A DNA stretch of 64,000 bases from Struthio camelus. Its lineage: Eukaryota; Chordata; Aves; Struthioniformes; Struthionidae. Below are positions 49,777 through 59,047 of this stretch, piece by piece. Location of the stretch: positions 10,292,001-10,356,000 of the forward strand of contig NC_090947.1 of assembly GCF_040807025.1 (NCBI RefSeq), written 5' to 3'. The notes beneath the pieces are model-generated. The model had not been told where the DNA came from and did no database searches. It saw only the letters and a list, made by a program, of their open reading frames with translations. Every line of letters starts with the position of its first letter. The first letter of the stretch is position 1. The position numbers and the translations under genes were made by a program.

Positions 49777-52651
49777 CTGTGACTGTATGATACAGCATCC
49801 CAGCAGCATGCACAGGCCCTTTGAAGACTGATAAATGACTGACATGTAGCTTTTATGCTTTTGCCATCTGATCAGGAGCACTAGACGTAGAGGTGGTTTC
49901 CCTTTTCCTCTAGAAGCTTAGCCTATTACATTTATTAGCTACAGTCAGGTCTATGGTCCTGAAAGATTCCTTTTTTTTTTTTTTGGGGGGGGGGGGGTTA
50001 GCTTTGTTCATAACACTTGCTATTTAGTGTTTTGCGTAAATAATTTTAATGTTTTGCCAAGATTTTTTTTTGTTTTTTAAATTTCATAACCACTATTCCC
50101 TTTATCCTGTTCTATTGCTGGTACTATCTACCTGTTGATTTTTTTTTTTTTTTTTTTTTTTTTAGCAGTGACATCCTTCCTGTTCAATTACTGAAGAGGA
50201 GGGACGTCATGCTATGATGGAATGACTGGTTGGGTAGATGAGGGGAGAGCAGTGGATGCTGTCTACCTGGAGTTCAGCAAGGCTTTTGACACTGTCTCCC
50301 ATCACATCCTGTATGGAAACTCAGGAAGTGCGGGTTAGATGAGTGGACGGTGAGGTGGACTGAGAACTGGCTGGATGGCCGAGCTCAGAGGGTTGTGGTC
50401 AGTGGTGTGGAGTCTAGTTGGAGGCCTGTAGCTAGCGGTGTCCCCCAGGGGTCAGTCCTGGGTCCAGTCTTGTTCAATGTATTCATCAATGACCTGGAGG
50501 AAGGGACAGAGTGCACCCTCAGCAAGTTTGCTGATGATGATACTAAACTGGGGGGAGTGGCTGACACACCAGAAGACTGTGCTGCCATTCAGAGGGACCT
50601 GGACAGGCTGGAGAGCTGGGCCGAGAGGAACCTCATGAAGTTCAACAAGGCAAGTGCAGGGTCCTGCACCTAGGGAGGACTAACCTCATGCAGCAGGACA
50701 GGCTGGGGGCTGACCTGCTGGAAGGCAGCTCTGCCGAGAAGGCCCTGGGAGTCCTGGTGGACAGCAAGTGAAGCATGAGGCAGCAATGTGCCCTTGTGGC
50801 CAAGAAGGCCAAGGGGATCCTGGGTTTCATTAGGCAGAGTGTTGCCAGCAGGTGGAGGGAGGTGATCCTGCCCCTCTCCTCAGCCCTGGTGAGGCCGCCT
50901 CTGGAGTACTGCGTCCAATTCTGGGCTCCCCAGTACAAGAGAGACATGGTGCTACTGGAGAGAGTGCAGCAGAGGGCTACAAAGAGGATGAGGGGACTGG
51001 AGCATCTTCTCCTCTGAAGAAAGGCTGAGAGAGCTGGGCCTGGCCAGCCTGGAGAAGAGAAGACTGAGAGACGAGCTCATCAATGTGTACAAGTATCTGA
51101 AAGGGGGGTGGGGGGGATATCAAGAGGATGAGGCCAGTCTCTTCTCCGTGGTGCCCAGCAGCAGGACAAGAGGCAACGGGCACAAACTGAACCCCAGGCA
51201 GTTCCATCTAAACCTGAGAAAAAACTTCTTTCCTGGGAGGGTGACAGAGCATTGGAACAGGTTGCCCAGAGAGGTAGTGGAGTCTCCTTCCCTGGAGATA
51301 TTCAAAACCCGCCTGGACACGATCCTGGGCAATGTGCTCTAGAGGACCCTGCTTGAGCAGGGCGGTTGGACTAGACGATCTCCAGAGGCCCCTTCCAACC
51401 TAAACCATTCTGTGATTCTGTGTGACACCGCAAGTCAGCGTGAGCCAGAACTGCCCGCTTTCTTCATGTGACTGAACGTGGCTGTCCTGTGGAGTTGTGA
51501 GGGGTTATTGCCAATTGGCCAGATATCAGTTGCTTTATATGAGAAGACTATATATGAACGAGAATCATAATTGACAGATTAGATTGCTAATTGATGAAGA
51601 ATTCCTAATCAGACTCATAATTGATTATATGAGGCGATTCCTAATACAGCCTTGTTTATGGCATGCATTAATCCTGCTTGGAAAAAAAAAAAAAAATCTC
51701 CCAAAAGTTCATACCAGAAGCCTTGAGGAAAGTAGCTCCTTCAGGGTAGCCAACTACCTATAGTGTACTTTTTTGTTGTTGTTGTTAGTATTCCTAAAGG
51801 AAAAAGTTTTCTATGCAAGCATGCTGTCACTTACACTCTGACTTGGGAATCTCCTGGCACACTTAAAATTTGTCAAAAGTACAGACTTAAAAAAAAAAAA
51901 AAAAAAAAAAAAAAGCCTCAAAAGCCTCCCTCTGAATGGAAAGGGAACTATGTGCGTTCAGTACTTCTAATCACTGCTTGGCTAATCAGCAGTGTGGCAG
52001 CCTGGGTAGTTAGTGCAGTGGCAGAAGGAAGAGAGCCCAGGGTGTGCACAGAGAACTGAAAATTGCTGGAAAACATAGGTGACCGAAAGAGGTAACAGTG
52101 CTGAGAAGTATGTATGGAACGAGAGGAACTAGGGTGTAAATCCACAGTAAACCAGGCTGCGTTAGTTGTTATTGCCTGTGCAATGTTATGCCTCTTTGCT
52201 TAAGAGTTCTATTCAGTACTCAAGTAAAGTAAAAATGTGTTGGTTTCACCTGGATTGTCCATTTCTGGCAACGTCCAAGAAATAGCGTATATACAGACAT
52301 CTTTCTGCCCTTGCTTCAGCTCAACTCCCATTGGTTTCATGGTAAATTTGTAAGCAAACATCAACCTGTAGCTAGGAAAAGTGCTCCTGGAATTTGAAAG
52401 CACAGCTTTGCCTCCTTCTGTAACCACTTGCTGCCTCTGCCATCTATTAAGATTCTAATCACTTTCACAGTCAACAATCTCTTTGTCTTTATCTTCACAG
52501 ACACAAGCTGATAGAAAAGAGCGAAGAAGTATTCGGCAAAAGAGTCCAGGGAAGGATTTTAGGCTGTAGCGAAGACCTAATCTGTTCAGCTAAGTCATCA
52601 CCTACATTGGTACCATCTTTGCTAATGCTGAAATCTGTAATGCAATTGTAA
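39310..52651 (+). CDS. FLACC1: Flagellum-associated coiled-coil domain protein 1 (FLACC1/ALS2CR12), at least 14 exons
   Basis: FLACC1 is a testis-enriched coiled-coil protein of the sperm flagellum. The exons are 39310-39366, 39544-39683, 40458-40518, 40730-40755, 41245-41338, 42036-42097, 43636-43733, 44579-44631, 45115-45214, 45799-45902, 47133-47195, 48209-48298, 49441-49550 and 52501-52651. They sum to 1209 nt in continuous phase. Starting at the ATG at 39328 gives 396 residues; an upstream exon may add about 39. Recognition rests on blocks collinear with mammalian FLACC1: [74 protein letters not shown] and [16 protein letters not shown]. Nearly the whole protein is charged heptad sequence with no enzyme motif. 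The gene sits between TRAK2 (same strand) and CASP8 (convergent), as in mammals. Three introns have unusual splice signals (see findings). Confidence 0.85.
39544..39683 (+). CDS. FLACC1: FLACC1 exon (APGY block)
   Basis: It encodes [20 protein letters not shown] and then [11 protein letters not shown], collinear with mammalian VSPGYQLVRNREQISVTLGD followed by EMFDRK. The acceptor is cattccccag and the donor CTG|gtaact. Confidence 0.85.
40458..40518 (+). CDS. FLACC1: FLACC1 exon ending at a U12-type donor
   Basis: It starts after ttttgcag and encodes [20 protein letters not shown]. It ends with the complete codon AGT directly before GTATCCTTTA, a match to the U12-type 5' splice site. This end restores phase with the following 26-nt exon. 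Ending two bases earlier at a U2-type GT would not. Confidence 0.65.
40730..40755 (+). CDS. FLACC1: FLACC1 26-nt exon
   Basis: Encodes ELEPESCI plus two bases of Lys. The acceptor AG at 40728-40729 lies 10-11 nt after the adenosine of TTTTTAAC, the spacing expected for U12 introns. The donor is AAA|gtaaga. Together with the previous exon it supplies a stretch matching mammalian ESEIPDKGRFSR in place and length. Confidence 0.6.
41245..41338 (+). CDS. FLACC1: FLACC1 exon followed by a GC donor
   Basis: [20 protein letters not shown] then [11 protein letters not shown], aligned with mammalian NIISDLEEQISELTAIIEQM. The exon ends CAG before GCAAGT. The first available GT downstream would put a stop at once in the next exon. 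Confidence 0.85.
42036..42097 (+). CDS. FLACC1: FLACC1 exon
   Basis: [20 protein letters not shown], charged coiled coil. The acceptor is tctttgcag and the donor AG|gtacaa, leaving two bases. Confidence 0.85.
42232..42255 (+). repeat. G-tract run, potential G-quadruplex
   Basis: A run of 12 G is followed by three GGG tracts each separated by a single A, immediately after a T14 run (42218-42231). It satisfies G3+N1 quadruplex rules on the + strand of a FLACC1 intron. Confidence 0.8.
43636..43733 (+). CDS. FLACC1: FLACC1 exon
   Basis: [20 protein letters not shown] then [11 protein letters not shown], collinear with mammalian LKEAHEAELSELE and KLAAQEKLEE. The acceptor is gctttcacag and the donor CTGG|gtattg. 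Confidence 0.88.
44579..44631 (+). CDS. FLACC1: FLACC1 exon (53 nt)
   Basis: [17 protein letters not shown], matching mammalian GKEYKYLKNMFRTYQ. The acceptor is cctttctcag and the donor CAG|gtaaag. Confidence 0.9.
45115..45214 (+). CDS. FLACC1: FLACC1 exon
   Basis: [20 protein letters not shown] and [10 protein letters not shown], one of the best conserved blocks of the family (DSIYDEMEEKWSKQKAKWKK in mammals). The acceptor is gtttgtgtag and the donor CAAA|gtaagt. Confidence 0.92.
45799..45902 (+). CDS. FLACC1: FLACC1 exon
   Basis: [20 protein letters not shown] then [10 protein letters not shown], coiled coil. The acceptor is ctttccacag and the donor GAG|gtgaga. The counterpart of mammalian QQKKKMTKKFEME. 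Confidence 0.85.
46281..46314. repeat. 17-bp exact tandem duplication
   Basis: Two identical adjacent copies of ggcagtcatctttgccc in the FLACC1 intron 45903-47132. Confidence 0.95.
47133..47195 (+). CDS. FLACC1: FLACC1 exon followed by a probable GC donor
   Basis: [20 protein letters not shown] plus E, matching mammalian ELLKQHQSDTLQLEELRKTKE. It ends GAG before GCAAGT. This keeps phase 0 with the exon at 48209. An alternative end at 47199 before a weak gtttgg is possible only with a different upstream acceptor near 48150. Confidence 0.75.
48209..48298 (+). CDS. FLACC1: FLACC1 exon
   Basis: [20 protein letters not shown] and [10 protein letters not shown], corresponding to mammalian ...NTNLYYTQLELQKE. 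The acceptor is a tandem NAG (ttgcagcag), so one Gln may be optional. The frame is open upstream to 48143 and reads DWLNDLLQ, similar to mammalian HWHDVLQ, so the exon may begin further upstream. Confidence 0.75.
49441..49550 (+). CDS. FLACC1: FLACC1 exon
   Basis: [20 protein letters not shown] then [17 protein letters not shown], matching mammalian FAETEEKYKHTIQILTEENI. The acceptor is ctcctcccaag and the donor AG|gtaggt. Confidence 0.9.
49729..49774. repeat. (GT)23 microsatellite
   Basis: Twenty-three uninterrupted GT units in the FLACC1 intron that also carries the CR1. Likely length-polymorphic. Confidence 0.97.
49971..49997. repeat. T14-G13 homopolymer pair
   Basis: Fourteen T followed directly by thirteen G. 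The same T-then-G layout occurs at 42218-42243. Such runs are prone to assembly length error. Confidence 0.9.
50139..50163. repeat. T25 homopolymer beside CR1
   Basis: A 25-base T run ending about 40 bases before the recognisable CR1 body. Confidence 0.9.
50202..51424 (+). mobile_element. CR1 LINE, 5'-truncated (second copy)
   Basis: It starts inside the reverse transcriptase ([18 protein letters not shown]-like reading near 50250-50300). It continues through the conserved [20 protein letters not shown] block at about 50431-50490 and the FADD catalytic motif near 50525-50537. It then runs into the C-terminal ORF2 region and ends in the CR1 3' UTR with ccttccaacctaaaccattctgtgattctgtg. It is clearly less decayed than the copy at 5900. 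Inserted in sense orientation in the last intron of FLACC1. Confidence 0.93.
51889..51914. repeat. A26 homopolymer
   Basis: Twenty-six A in the last FLACC1 intron. No retroposed body is recognised upstream of it. Confidence 0.9.
52501..52651 (+). CDS. FLACC1: FLACC1 terminal coding exon
   Basis: [20 protein letters not shown] followed by a divergent tail ending SVMQL and TAA at 52649-52651. The acceptor is ttatcttcacag. Only the first dozen residues resemble the mammalian end. Confidence 0.85.
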
Positions 52652-53287
52652 CAGAATGTACGGCTCATTTAAAAACATAATAAGAGGAGTAAAACATTGG
52701 AGCCTAACAAAGCTTTACCTTCTACTCAGAGCTTGCATCACTCTCAGTTCTGTAGTGCATACTAATCATCACAGGAGATAGATCCCACAAAAATGTTTTT
52801 GAGGAGCTGGTCACTTATCTAGCAAATTCTTCTTTTGTTACGCCTATAACTGAGCGCTGAAGGCCAGCAAGGTTAAGTGAACACAGGGCAGCAGGCCATC
52901 TTCAGGCATGAAGCTGCACTTAACAATGGAGTTGCAGGTTAAGACTGCGATAGGAGGAGGATACTCTGAAATACAGAGCACCGCCACATCCTGCTGAGGA
53001 TATTGGAGGATAAGCACTTGACTTTGCCTTGAGAGGTACTGAGACTCTAAAACTGAATGAGCTAAAGGGGGGGAAAAAAGTAACCAAAAAAACCCACTCA
53101 TGTGAGCTGGTGCATCCTGTGCTGCATCTCTGATAAAAACGCAAGCATCTCTGTTGCTAAGATAAGCAGTTCAGGTTTGTGGTGCTGTCAGGCTGTGCTG
53201 AGGGAGAGTGGTCTATGTTTCTGATTACTAAGTCTTGGGTATTCTCAGACTACAACTTCTACCTTATAGTCAGGCCAAAATTAATTA

Positions 53288-53293
53288 ATTAAA
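53288..53293 (+). terminator. FLACC1: Candidate FLACC1 poly(A) signal ATTAAA
   Basis: It is the only common hexamer variant I found on the + strand between the FLACC1 stop and CASP8. It lies 637 nt after the stop. Confidence 0.35.
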
Positions 53294-53326
53294 TGAATGG
53301 GGAAATAACATTTGCAACGCTCCCCC

Positions 53327-53332
53327 TTTATT
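53327..53332 (-). terminator. CASP8: Candidate CASP8 poly(A) signal AATAAA
   Basis: Canonical hexamer on the - strand, 358 nt after the CASP8 stop codon. Confidence 0.45.
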
Positions 53333-53689
53333 TTGCAAAAGCTAAGCATAAAATACACAAGGCTTTGTAACAGTTGTCGCTCTAAATTTGGAAATGCATG
53401 CAATCACTTTTGGAAAAATAGCTTACTAAAGAAGCAGCAGTGTGGTACAGCTGACAGAACAAAGAGTGTATTTTAGCTAGCAAATTACAAATCAGAGACC
53501 AGCTCAGATATGTTCTCAAGTATAAACTGACATACAAATTAACACTAAGTGCTTGAAGATAGCGCTGAGGAGCAGTAAAACATCTGCTCTTGTGCTAAAA
53601 GCAGACAGTGAAAGTTGTTAGTAATGTTTTACCAAACCCTGAGCTGATACTAGCAGTTTCCAAGCTGCTGCTCTGCAGTTCCCTCTCAT

Positions 53690-53825
53690 TCAGTTAACAG
53701 GAAAGATGAGTTTTTTCCTCAGTGTGAAACTGGGCTGTGGCATCTGCTTCCCTGCATTCTGTTTGTCAATCTTTCTGCTCACCTCTTGATTCACTGCTGT
53801 CAGGATGGTGAGAATATCTTCTCCT
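53690..53825 (-). CDS. CASP8: CASP8 terminal exon 8
   Basis: Residues 437-481, [16 protein letters not shown], then [19 protein letters not shown] and TGA. This is the conserved C-terminus of the small subunit, and the acceptor is gtatttttgcag. Confidence 0.96.
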
Positions 53826-56800
53826 CTGCAAAAATACAGATATGTTTTGTATTAGAGAAGTGGTTAACACCAGAAAACTTGATGCACGCTCATATATCGT
53901 GAGGTGTACCACTGCTAATAGATCCTGTTTTAAAAGGCTTCAGCAGTTAGGTAAACTGTTTTTTAGCAATCTGTGTACCTTGTTGCTCTATCCCAAACTA
54001 CTGTTTTCAGTCTGAGCAAGCACTCCCCACTGGACCTCATCTACCTCTGCATCCAAAACAATTGCCTGTCATTCAGAAGGAAAATACAGGTGTAGCTTAT
54101 GGAAATATAGTTACCGAGGACAGCTCTTCTCTAAGTGTTGGCACAGTGACTGTATATACCAGGTCCCCTGGCTTGGACTTCTGTAGGAAACATAATCCTG
54201 CAGGGTAGCCATGCCCAGGAGAAAGTCTGCTTCTGAGGGGATGCAGTCAAGTTGAAATCGTGCATCTGTTTCTACAGAAGAATCTTGCTCTCCAGAATCT
54301 ATTTCAATGGTTACACCTTTCTGGCGAGCATCACCTTGGCAGGCCTGAACAAAGAAGACTTTTGGCTTTCCTGCAAGGGAGTGGCAATTCCGCCCAGTGA
54401 AAGAAGTGGTCAGTTCCTGGATAGGTACTTCCTTCCCATCAACACCATATATAATGCCTTTTTTTCCATGAGAGAGGATGCAGCAAACAAAGCAGTCCTT
54501 GTCCTTGTGGTCTTCGCACTGATAGATGTTCACAATGTTACGGATCTCCTTTGCGGTGAGGTCTTTATATTCCGCTATTTTAAAGTGAAGCTTGCTGAAG
54601 ACTTTCTTCAGAGCCGCTGGAAAGCAAACAGAAGGGGAACTGGAGCTGTTTCATAAAACTTGGAATTTGTTTGCAAATTACATTGCTAAAGATAATCTGG
54701 CCGCTTTTTAATCCTGTTACACTTCTATCCAGGCAGTTACATTCCTGCTCTGACAATCATCTGGTGGTCTGATTGCTAGCCATATCTGTACTAAGTCCCC
54801 TTAGCTCTCATTACAGGGCTTCGATGCCATCTTGCTGTTTATTATTTCTTCTGTCTGGAAAGTGTGCAGAGCTACTAAGAAAGCCTTATTTCCTAACACA
54901 TGTCACAGCTAACCTAGCTTTTAAAGCCCAGGCTGAGTTTGCTGCTAAAGGCTGCAGAAAACTAAAGTGTTAGTGAGCTGTTCTTAGCTAGCCAGTGAAC
55001 CCTTCATGAGCTGATTTGGGTTTGTCAAGACTGGAAGCAGAGCTGAGTCAGCTGCTGCAAAGAAAGTAGCCTAGAAAGGGAAGCTTGATATTCAGACCTT
55101 TAGTGCAGAACAGGAAGTGTATTTTCTGTTCTTAAACTAGTCCACTCTCCATGAGAAGTGGAGATATACAAACTCCTCTGTACCTGCATCCACGTCTGTC
55201 CCATTCCGATCCTTCATCTTTAGTTCAGCCACTTCTGCCCTGGCTCTTGCAAAATTGTGATTATTCAGGATGAGGCACACTCCGCGGGGTCGGCTGGTCA
55301 TTTTGTAAACTTCAACCTGTCGGACCAAAAGCCTGCTGATGAAGCTACTGCACCCTTCTCCAGGTGCTTCTCCGCCCTAGCTGGCAGCACAGCTGGGCTA
55401 GGAGCCTGCTGGACTTTTCTGGACAGCCCTCCCCGGCCGACTTTGCTCCCAGGACATCACACCACACTGCCCCACTGACTTGGGGAGTCTGTGCACAGCG
55501 TGCCCCACCATCATGTTCAGCCCAGCTGGGATACTGCATTCACTCACTTCCCTGTGCCCAGCCAACTGCAGCTTTCTTGGTATAAGAAACTTGACCTATC
55601 GTGCTACCCTTGCAAAGGTTTCTGAAGCTTTAACAGTGCAGCAGCTGCTACCTGTGACTTAACTTCAGAATAAAATATATTACACAAGTGGTGCTTTTTT
55701 TTTAATTCTAGACAGAGCCTTTAGCAGTTTTGCTTGTAGTAACTAGTCACCTCATGGAGGGATGACTTCTTCCCATACAAGATTATAATGTTTCTAGGAA
55801 ACAAACTGACTTACCTGGGAAGATTCACTACGGCTGCCAGGAGAATCAGGTGACACGGATGAGGCCAGCTGTCTGGCACAGGCTGAACATACACACAAAA
55901 AAAGGTATGTGTAAGTAGAATATGTAGCACTAGAGAAAGGAGAGAGGAGTTGCTCTTGCACTCCTTCTCAACAAGTACCTCCAGGGATAACTGTTCTTTA
56001 AAAATACTAAATTGTGGGGGTTTTTTTATGGCTGTTCGTGTTAGCTATAAACCACAAAAAAAAAAAAAGAAAAAAAAAGAAAAGTTAAAAGACAGTAAAA
56101 GTATTTTGCTCAGTTAGTAAGTGGCTATTTGGTCACTATTTAAACACTCCCATTTGTAAAGTAGTGAGATGTGAGGGGGCGTAAAGAGTCCAAAAGTTTG
56201 AGAAAAATAAAAGGTTTAAAGAGTTATTTTTGGAGGATTTTGTTACCTTCAGTGACTCCTGTGTTGCCACTCTGTCCCTCTGTGATGAGCATCTCTTCTT
56301 CACCTGAAAAGCATTCATTATTAGTCCTGCATGACACCTACTTATCACTTCAAGAGTAACTGAGGTGGAAGAGGCCTTTTTTGTGTTGTTGTATTTTTAC
56401 CACATCGGTTTAATTCATACTCTTCAATTTTCTTCACCAGGCTCTTGTCAACTTTTTCACAAAGAGTCTTCAGGACCTTTAGGTTGTCTTCTCCCAAAAT
56501 TCCCTTCTTCTCCATCTCGATGAAAACGTCGATCATTGTCTGGGCAATCAGAAAGGCAGTTTCCTCTTAGGGCACATCCATGCTGCCATGGGGAGGGAAG
56601 CTGCAGCATGTATAGATGTACCTAAGCCAGCTTTAAATGTACTGACAGCACAAGTGACCGCAAGAGTCAGTCTACCTAACCAGCACCTCAGTTGCTACCT
56701 CAGCTGATTCAATTAATGCTAATTCAACTCTGCTTACAAGCACAAGCACCATCTTCAAGGCATGCTCACTTCTCTCCCACTATTCAGAGAGGGCGATCAC

Positions 56801-58938
56801 CACTCTAGCTCCTGGATTAAATCACATGAGAACATACAGTCTCTCTTTTTTTTTTAAAACTAATTCATTTCTTTCATTCAGCTGCTTTCCAGTGGCTATT
56901 TCATCCACTTAACTATAACACAAGAATCACTTCAGCGACTGCCTCTGGCAGTGGAGAAGATGAATCTTAACCATGCAAGCATGGTGCAGAGATTAATTTC
57001 TGAAGGGAGAGAGGACCCAATCGTCATGAGCTCATGCCAAACAGAGAGTGACAAAGTGCTCTGGTCACCCCAAGGATTTACTAGAATGGCTGCCACCAAG
57101 TGGTCACAGTCTCTCCTCTGAGAAAGAATGAATGTGTTACAAGTACCCAGCAGTCAGAACCATAGGCCAAGGTACTGTAAGGGCAGCTGGATCTCCTAGA
57201 AAGCCATGAGTAAACCCTATGCTCTTGTGCCTTAGTTCTGCCTAGCTCCATATTTTCTGAGTTTGGAAATAAAAGAAACAAAAAAACATGAAGTATCTGA
57301 TAGCCACAGTGGGTGATTCTGTGTATTTAGTAATGATCTAGAAAGCAGCCAAAAGACAATCAGTTGGGAAAGATGAGGCCGTGTGCTAATCACCACTGAT
57401 TCCACCACTTCTTAGAAAAAGCCACCGAGTTCCCTTGGCCCTGTACTGAGCTTGAGCACTAAGGCCTCAGCACCTGGCACAGGAGTGGCCCAAGCTCTTG
57501 CCGTCACACTGCTGCAAGGGCTACACAAGCCACACTAGCACACACTGTGCCCCAGGCTCACTGGAGGCCAGTTCTGTGCCAGCTGCACGCTTTCTTGATA
57601 TTTTCAGTATCAGTGGCGCTCATCCCCATCGCTGATACCAAAATACATCTATAGCTTCAAATGCTAAAAAGAGCATTAAAGTCAGTCTTACATTCTCAGC
57701 GTTCAGCCTGGATTTTGGTAGTTCTTTCCCCAAAAGAAATTTGAAACACTTCAGCTCCTCAGTGGTGATGTTTTCAGACAGTTGAAAGAGCAGGTACCTA
57801 GAAAGGGTGTAGAGGACACAATTTCATTGTAGTCCCTAGCACATCCTTTAGCACAATTTAAACGTGTACTGTTGAATGGTGCTCTGCTCCACTCACAACA
57901 ACATCTATACACGCTTTTTCCTTTTCGACCTGAGGGGACTGCAGTCCCAGGACAGTCTAGAGTCGAACCATTTATCACCAGCTGCAATTAAGAGGTGTGT
58001 TTTCCTAACAACAGAACTATACTGAGACTTTCTGGAACTGAGACTACGGAAACTGCCATGACTAGTAACTTTTCACACTATACAGAACACAGAAATTTCT
58101 GCCAACTGTACAATCACTGCAGTGAGACACACCAGGTAGAGCTACACTGCAGCATAGTTTGGGAGAGGACGTAAATGCCCCAACAGCTGTTTCCAAGCCA
58201 CTGTGCAGAACTGAGGTGGAGCTGGAAAACTCATGCAAGGTTACAATTCAGCTTCTACTCAGCCATGTTTTTAAACAAACGTGTGAGGAGAGTAACAAAA
58301 AAGTAAGGCTTGTTTTAAACATCCTAGGCAGTTTAGGGGGCTGTTCAGTATCAAGGTACAGCTTAGTTTTCTGCCCTTTACAGAATTTGTAATAGAAGAA
58401 TTCGTCATGGCTTGTACCTGTTTTCCCTTGGCCAGGTGTAGAAGCCTGTGTGCTTCCAAACTTAGCCTGGTGTTCAGATCTTTGGTAAAACTTACACCAG
58501 TGCACGAGAGACAACAATCTGGTCTGAGCAACAGAACTCCTGGATAAAGAGCACTCTGGCTGCTAGCTGATCTGCAGCACTTACACTCCTGCCCTCCAGG
58601 CTGCCTGGTGAAGCCATGGCCCCAGGTACTCACCTGAAAGGAGACACCTTTGCCTTGCCTGGGATCTGAAGCTCCCTCTCCATCTCCTCTCGGCTGGAGC
58701 GCAGGTGGTCACCCAGGATGTCCATGCGATTGATCCGGTAGATCAGCTCCTTCAGGAAGGCCAGATTCCCCACCTCGATCAGGCCTTTCTCCTGCAGCGC
58801 TTGGAAGAAGGCCTTGGGCTCCTGAATGGCTTCCTGCTTCCTCAAGGGGATGTGCTCCAGGCTGAGGAACTTGAGAGCCGCCAGGTCATCCTTAACCAGC
58901 GCATCGCTGATAACGTAGAGGCACCTGGAAAACTCCAT
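53690..58938 (-). CDS. CASP8: Caspase-8, initiator cysteine protease, 8 coding exons
   Basis: CASP8 is recruited by FADD to death receptors, dimerises and self-cleaves, then cuts effector caspases and BID. It also restrains RIPK1/RIPK3 necroptosis. Exons in transcript order are 58938-58634, 57797-57692, 56539-56401, 56303-56247, 55882-55815, 55316-55184, 54616-54115 and 53825-53690. They total 1446 nt, or 481 residues plus TGA, all GT-AG and in phase. DED1 is about residues 2-80 (F24-L25, RMDIL near 71-75) and DED2 about 102-180 (F122-L123 of the FL motif). The protease domain has His319 in SHG and Cys362 in QACQG. Likely processing sites are D376 (IEID|S) and D387 (VETD|A). Human CASP8 has 479 residues with H317 and C360. 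All catalytic features are present. Convergent with FLACC1. Confidence 0.97.
54115..54616 (-). CDS. CASP8: CASP8 exon 7 (catalytic exon)
   Basis: Residues 270-437. [14 protein letters not shown] carries the catalytic His319 and FFVQACQGD the catalytic Cys362. The inter-subunit linker holds D376 and D387. The small subunit starts with [13 protein letters not shown] and [10 protein letters not shown]. The linker has [10 protein letters not shown] where mammals have EEQPYLEMD, so no Tyr. The acceptor is tgctttccag and the donor CG|gtaact. Confidence 0.97.
55184..55316 (-). CDS. CASP8: CASP8 exon 6 (start of p18)
   Basis: Residues 226-270, [20 protein letters not shown] and the [10 protein letters not shown] block of the large subunit. 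The acceptor is ggtccgacag and the donor GCAG|gtacag. Confidence 0.96.
55815..55882 (-). CDS. CASP8: CASP8 exon 5 (linker, 68 nt)
   Basis: Residues 203-225, [20 protein letters not shown] then SSQ. SPD|SP is a plausible site for removal of the prodomain, in the place of mammalian SDSPRE. The acceptor is tatgttcag and the donor CAG|gtaagt. Confidence 0.88.
56247..56303 (-). CDS. CASP8: CASP8 exon 4 (linker, 57 nt)
   Basis: Residues 184-203, [19 protein letters not shown]. This is a short linker exon between the DEDs and the protease, comparable to mammalian NGEELCGVMTI. The acceptor is gcttttcag and the donor GAAG|gtaaca. Confidence 0.88.
56401..56539 (-). CDS. CASP8: CASP8 exon 3 (DED2, second part)
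   Basis: Residues 138-184, [20 protein letters not shown] followed by [13 protein letters not shown]. The exon begins three bases before the ATG, after gattgcccag. The donor is TGTG|gtaaaa. Confidence 0.96.
57692..57797 (-). CDS. CASP8: CASP8 exon 2 (DED2, first part)
   Basis: Residues 102-137, [20 protein letters not shown] and [10 protein letters not shown]122-L123 occupy the receptor-facing FL patch. The acceptor is ccctttctag and the donor AAT|gtaaga. Confidence 0.95.
58634..58938 (-). CDS. CASP8: CASP8 exon 1 (DED1, start codon)
   Basis: Residues 1-102, [20 protein letters not shown] onward, a complete death effector domain. The start ACAATGG has A at -3 and G at +4, a strong context. 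The donor is AG|gtgagt. Confidence 0.97.
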
Positions 58939-59047
58939 TGTCCCCTGCTGCCTCCTGGGACGGCTTCAGGCCTGAGCAAAGAGCGATGCGTTTCCTTGCC
59001 GCAGCCCCGGCGTGCTTCCGCTCGCGGGAGGCGGCGCCCGGGCCTGA

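Larger units (their letters stand above)
39684..52500 (+). other. FLACC1: FLACC1 introns
   Basis: Introns over 300 bases are 39684-40457, 40756-41244, 41339-42035, 42098-43635, 43734-44578, 44632-45114, 45215-45798, 45903-47132, 47196-48208, 48299-49440 and 49551-52500. They hold homopolymers, a G-quadruplex-type run (42232-42255), a 17-bp tandem duplication (46281-46314), a (GT)23 tract (49729-49774) and a CR1 copy (50202-51424). No nested gene was seen. Confidence 0.7.
52652..53689. other. Convergent 3' region of FLACC1 and CASP8
   Basis: About 1 kb between the two stop codons, with no ORF of interest. It must hold the 3' UTRs of both genes. ATTAAA on the + strand at 53288-53293 could end FLACC1. 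AATAAA on the - strand (TTTATT at 53327-53332) could end CASP8. Confidence 0.6.
53826..58633 (-). other. CASP8: CASP8 introns
   Basis: Introns over 300 bases are 54617-55183, 55317-55814, 56540-57691 and 57798-58633; 53826-54114 and 55883-56246 are near or below that. Nothing beyond poly-A/T patches (for example 56053-56081) was recognised. Confidence 0.7.

Noticed and set aside
54252-54656. 134-codon ORF on the + strand
   Set aside because: It is the antisense shadow of CASP8 exon 7, which has catalytic motifs and proper splice sites.
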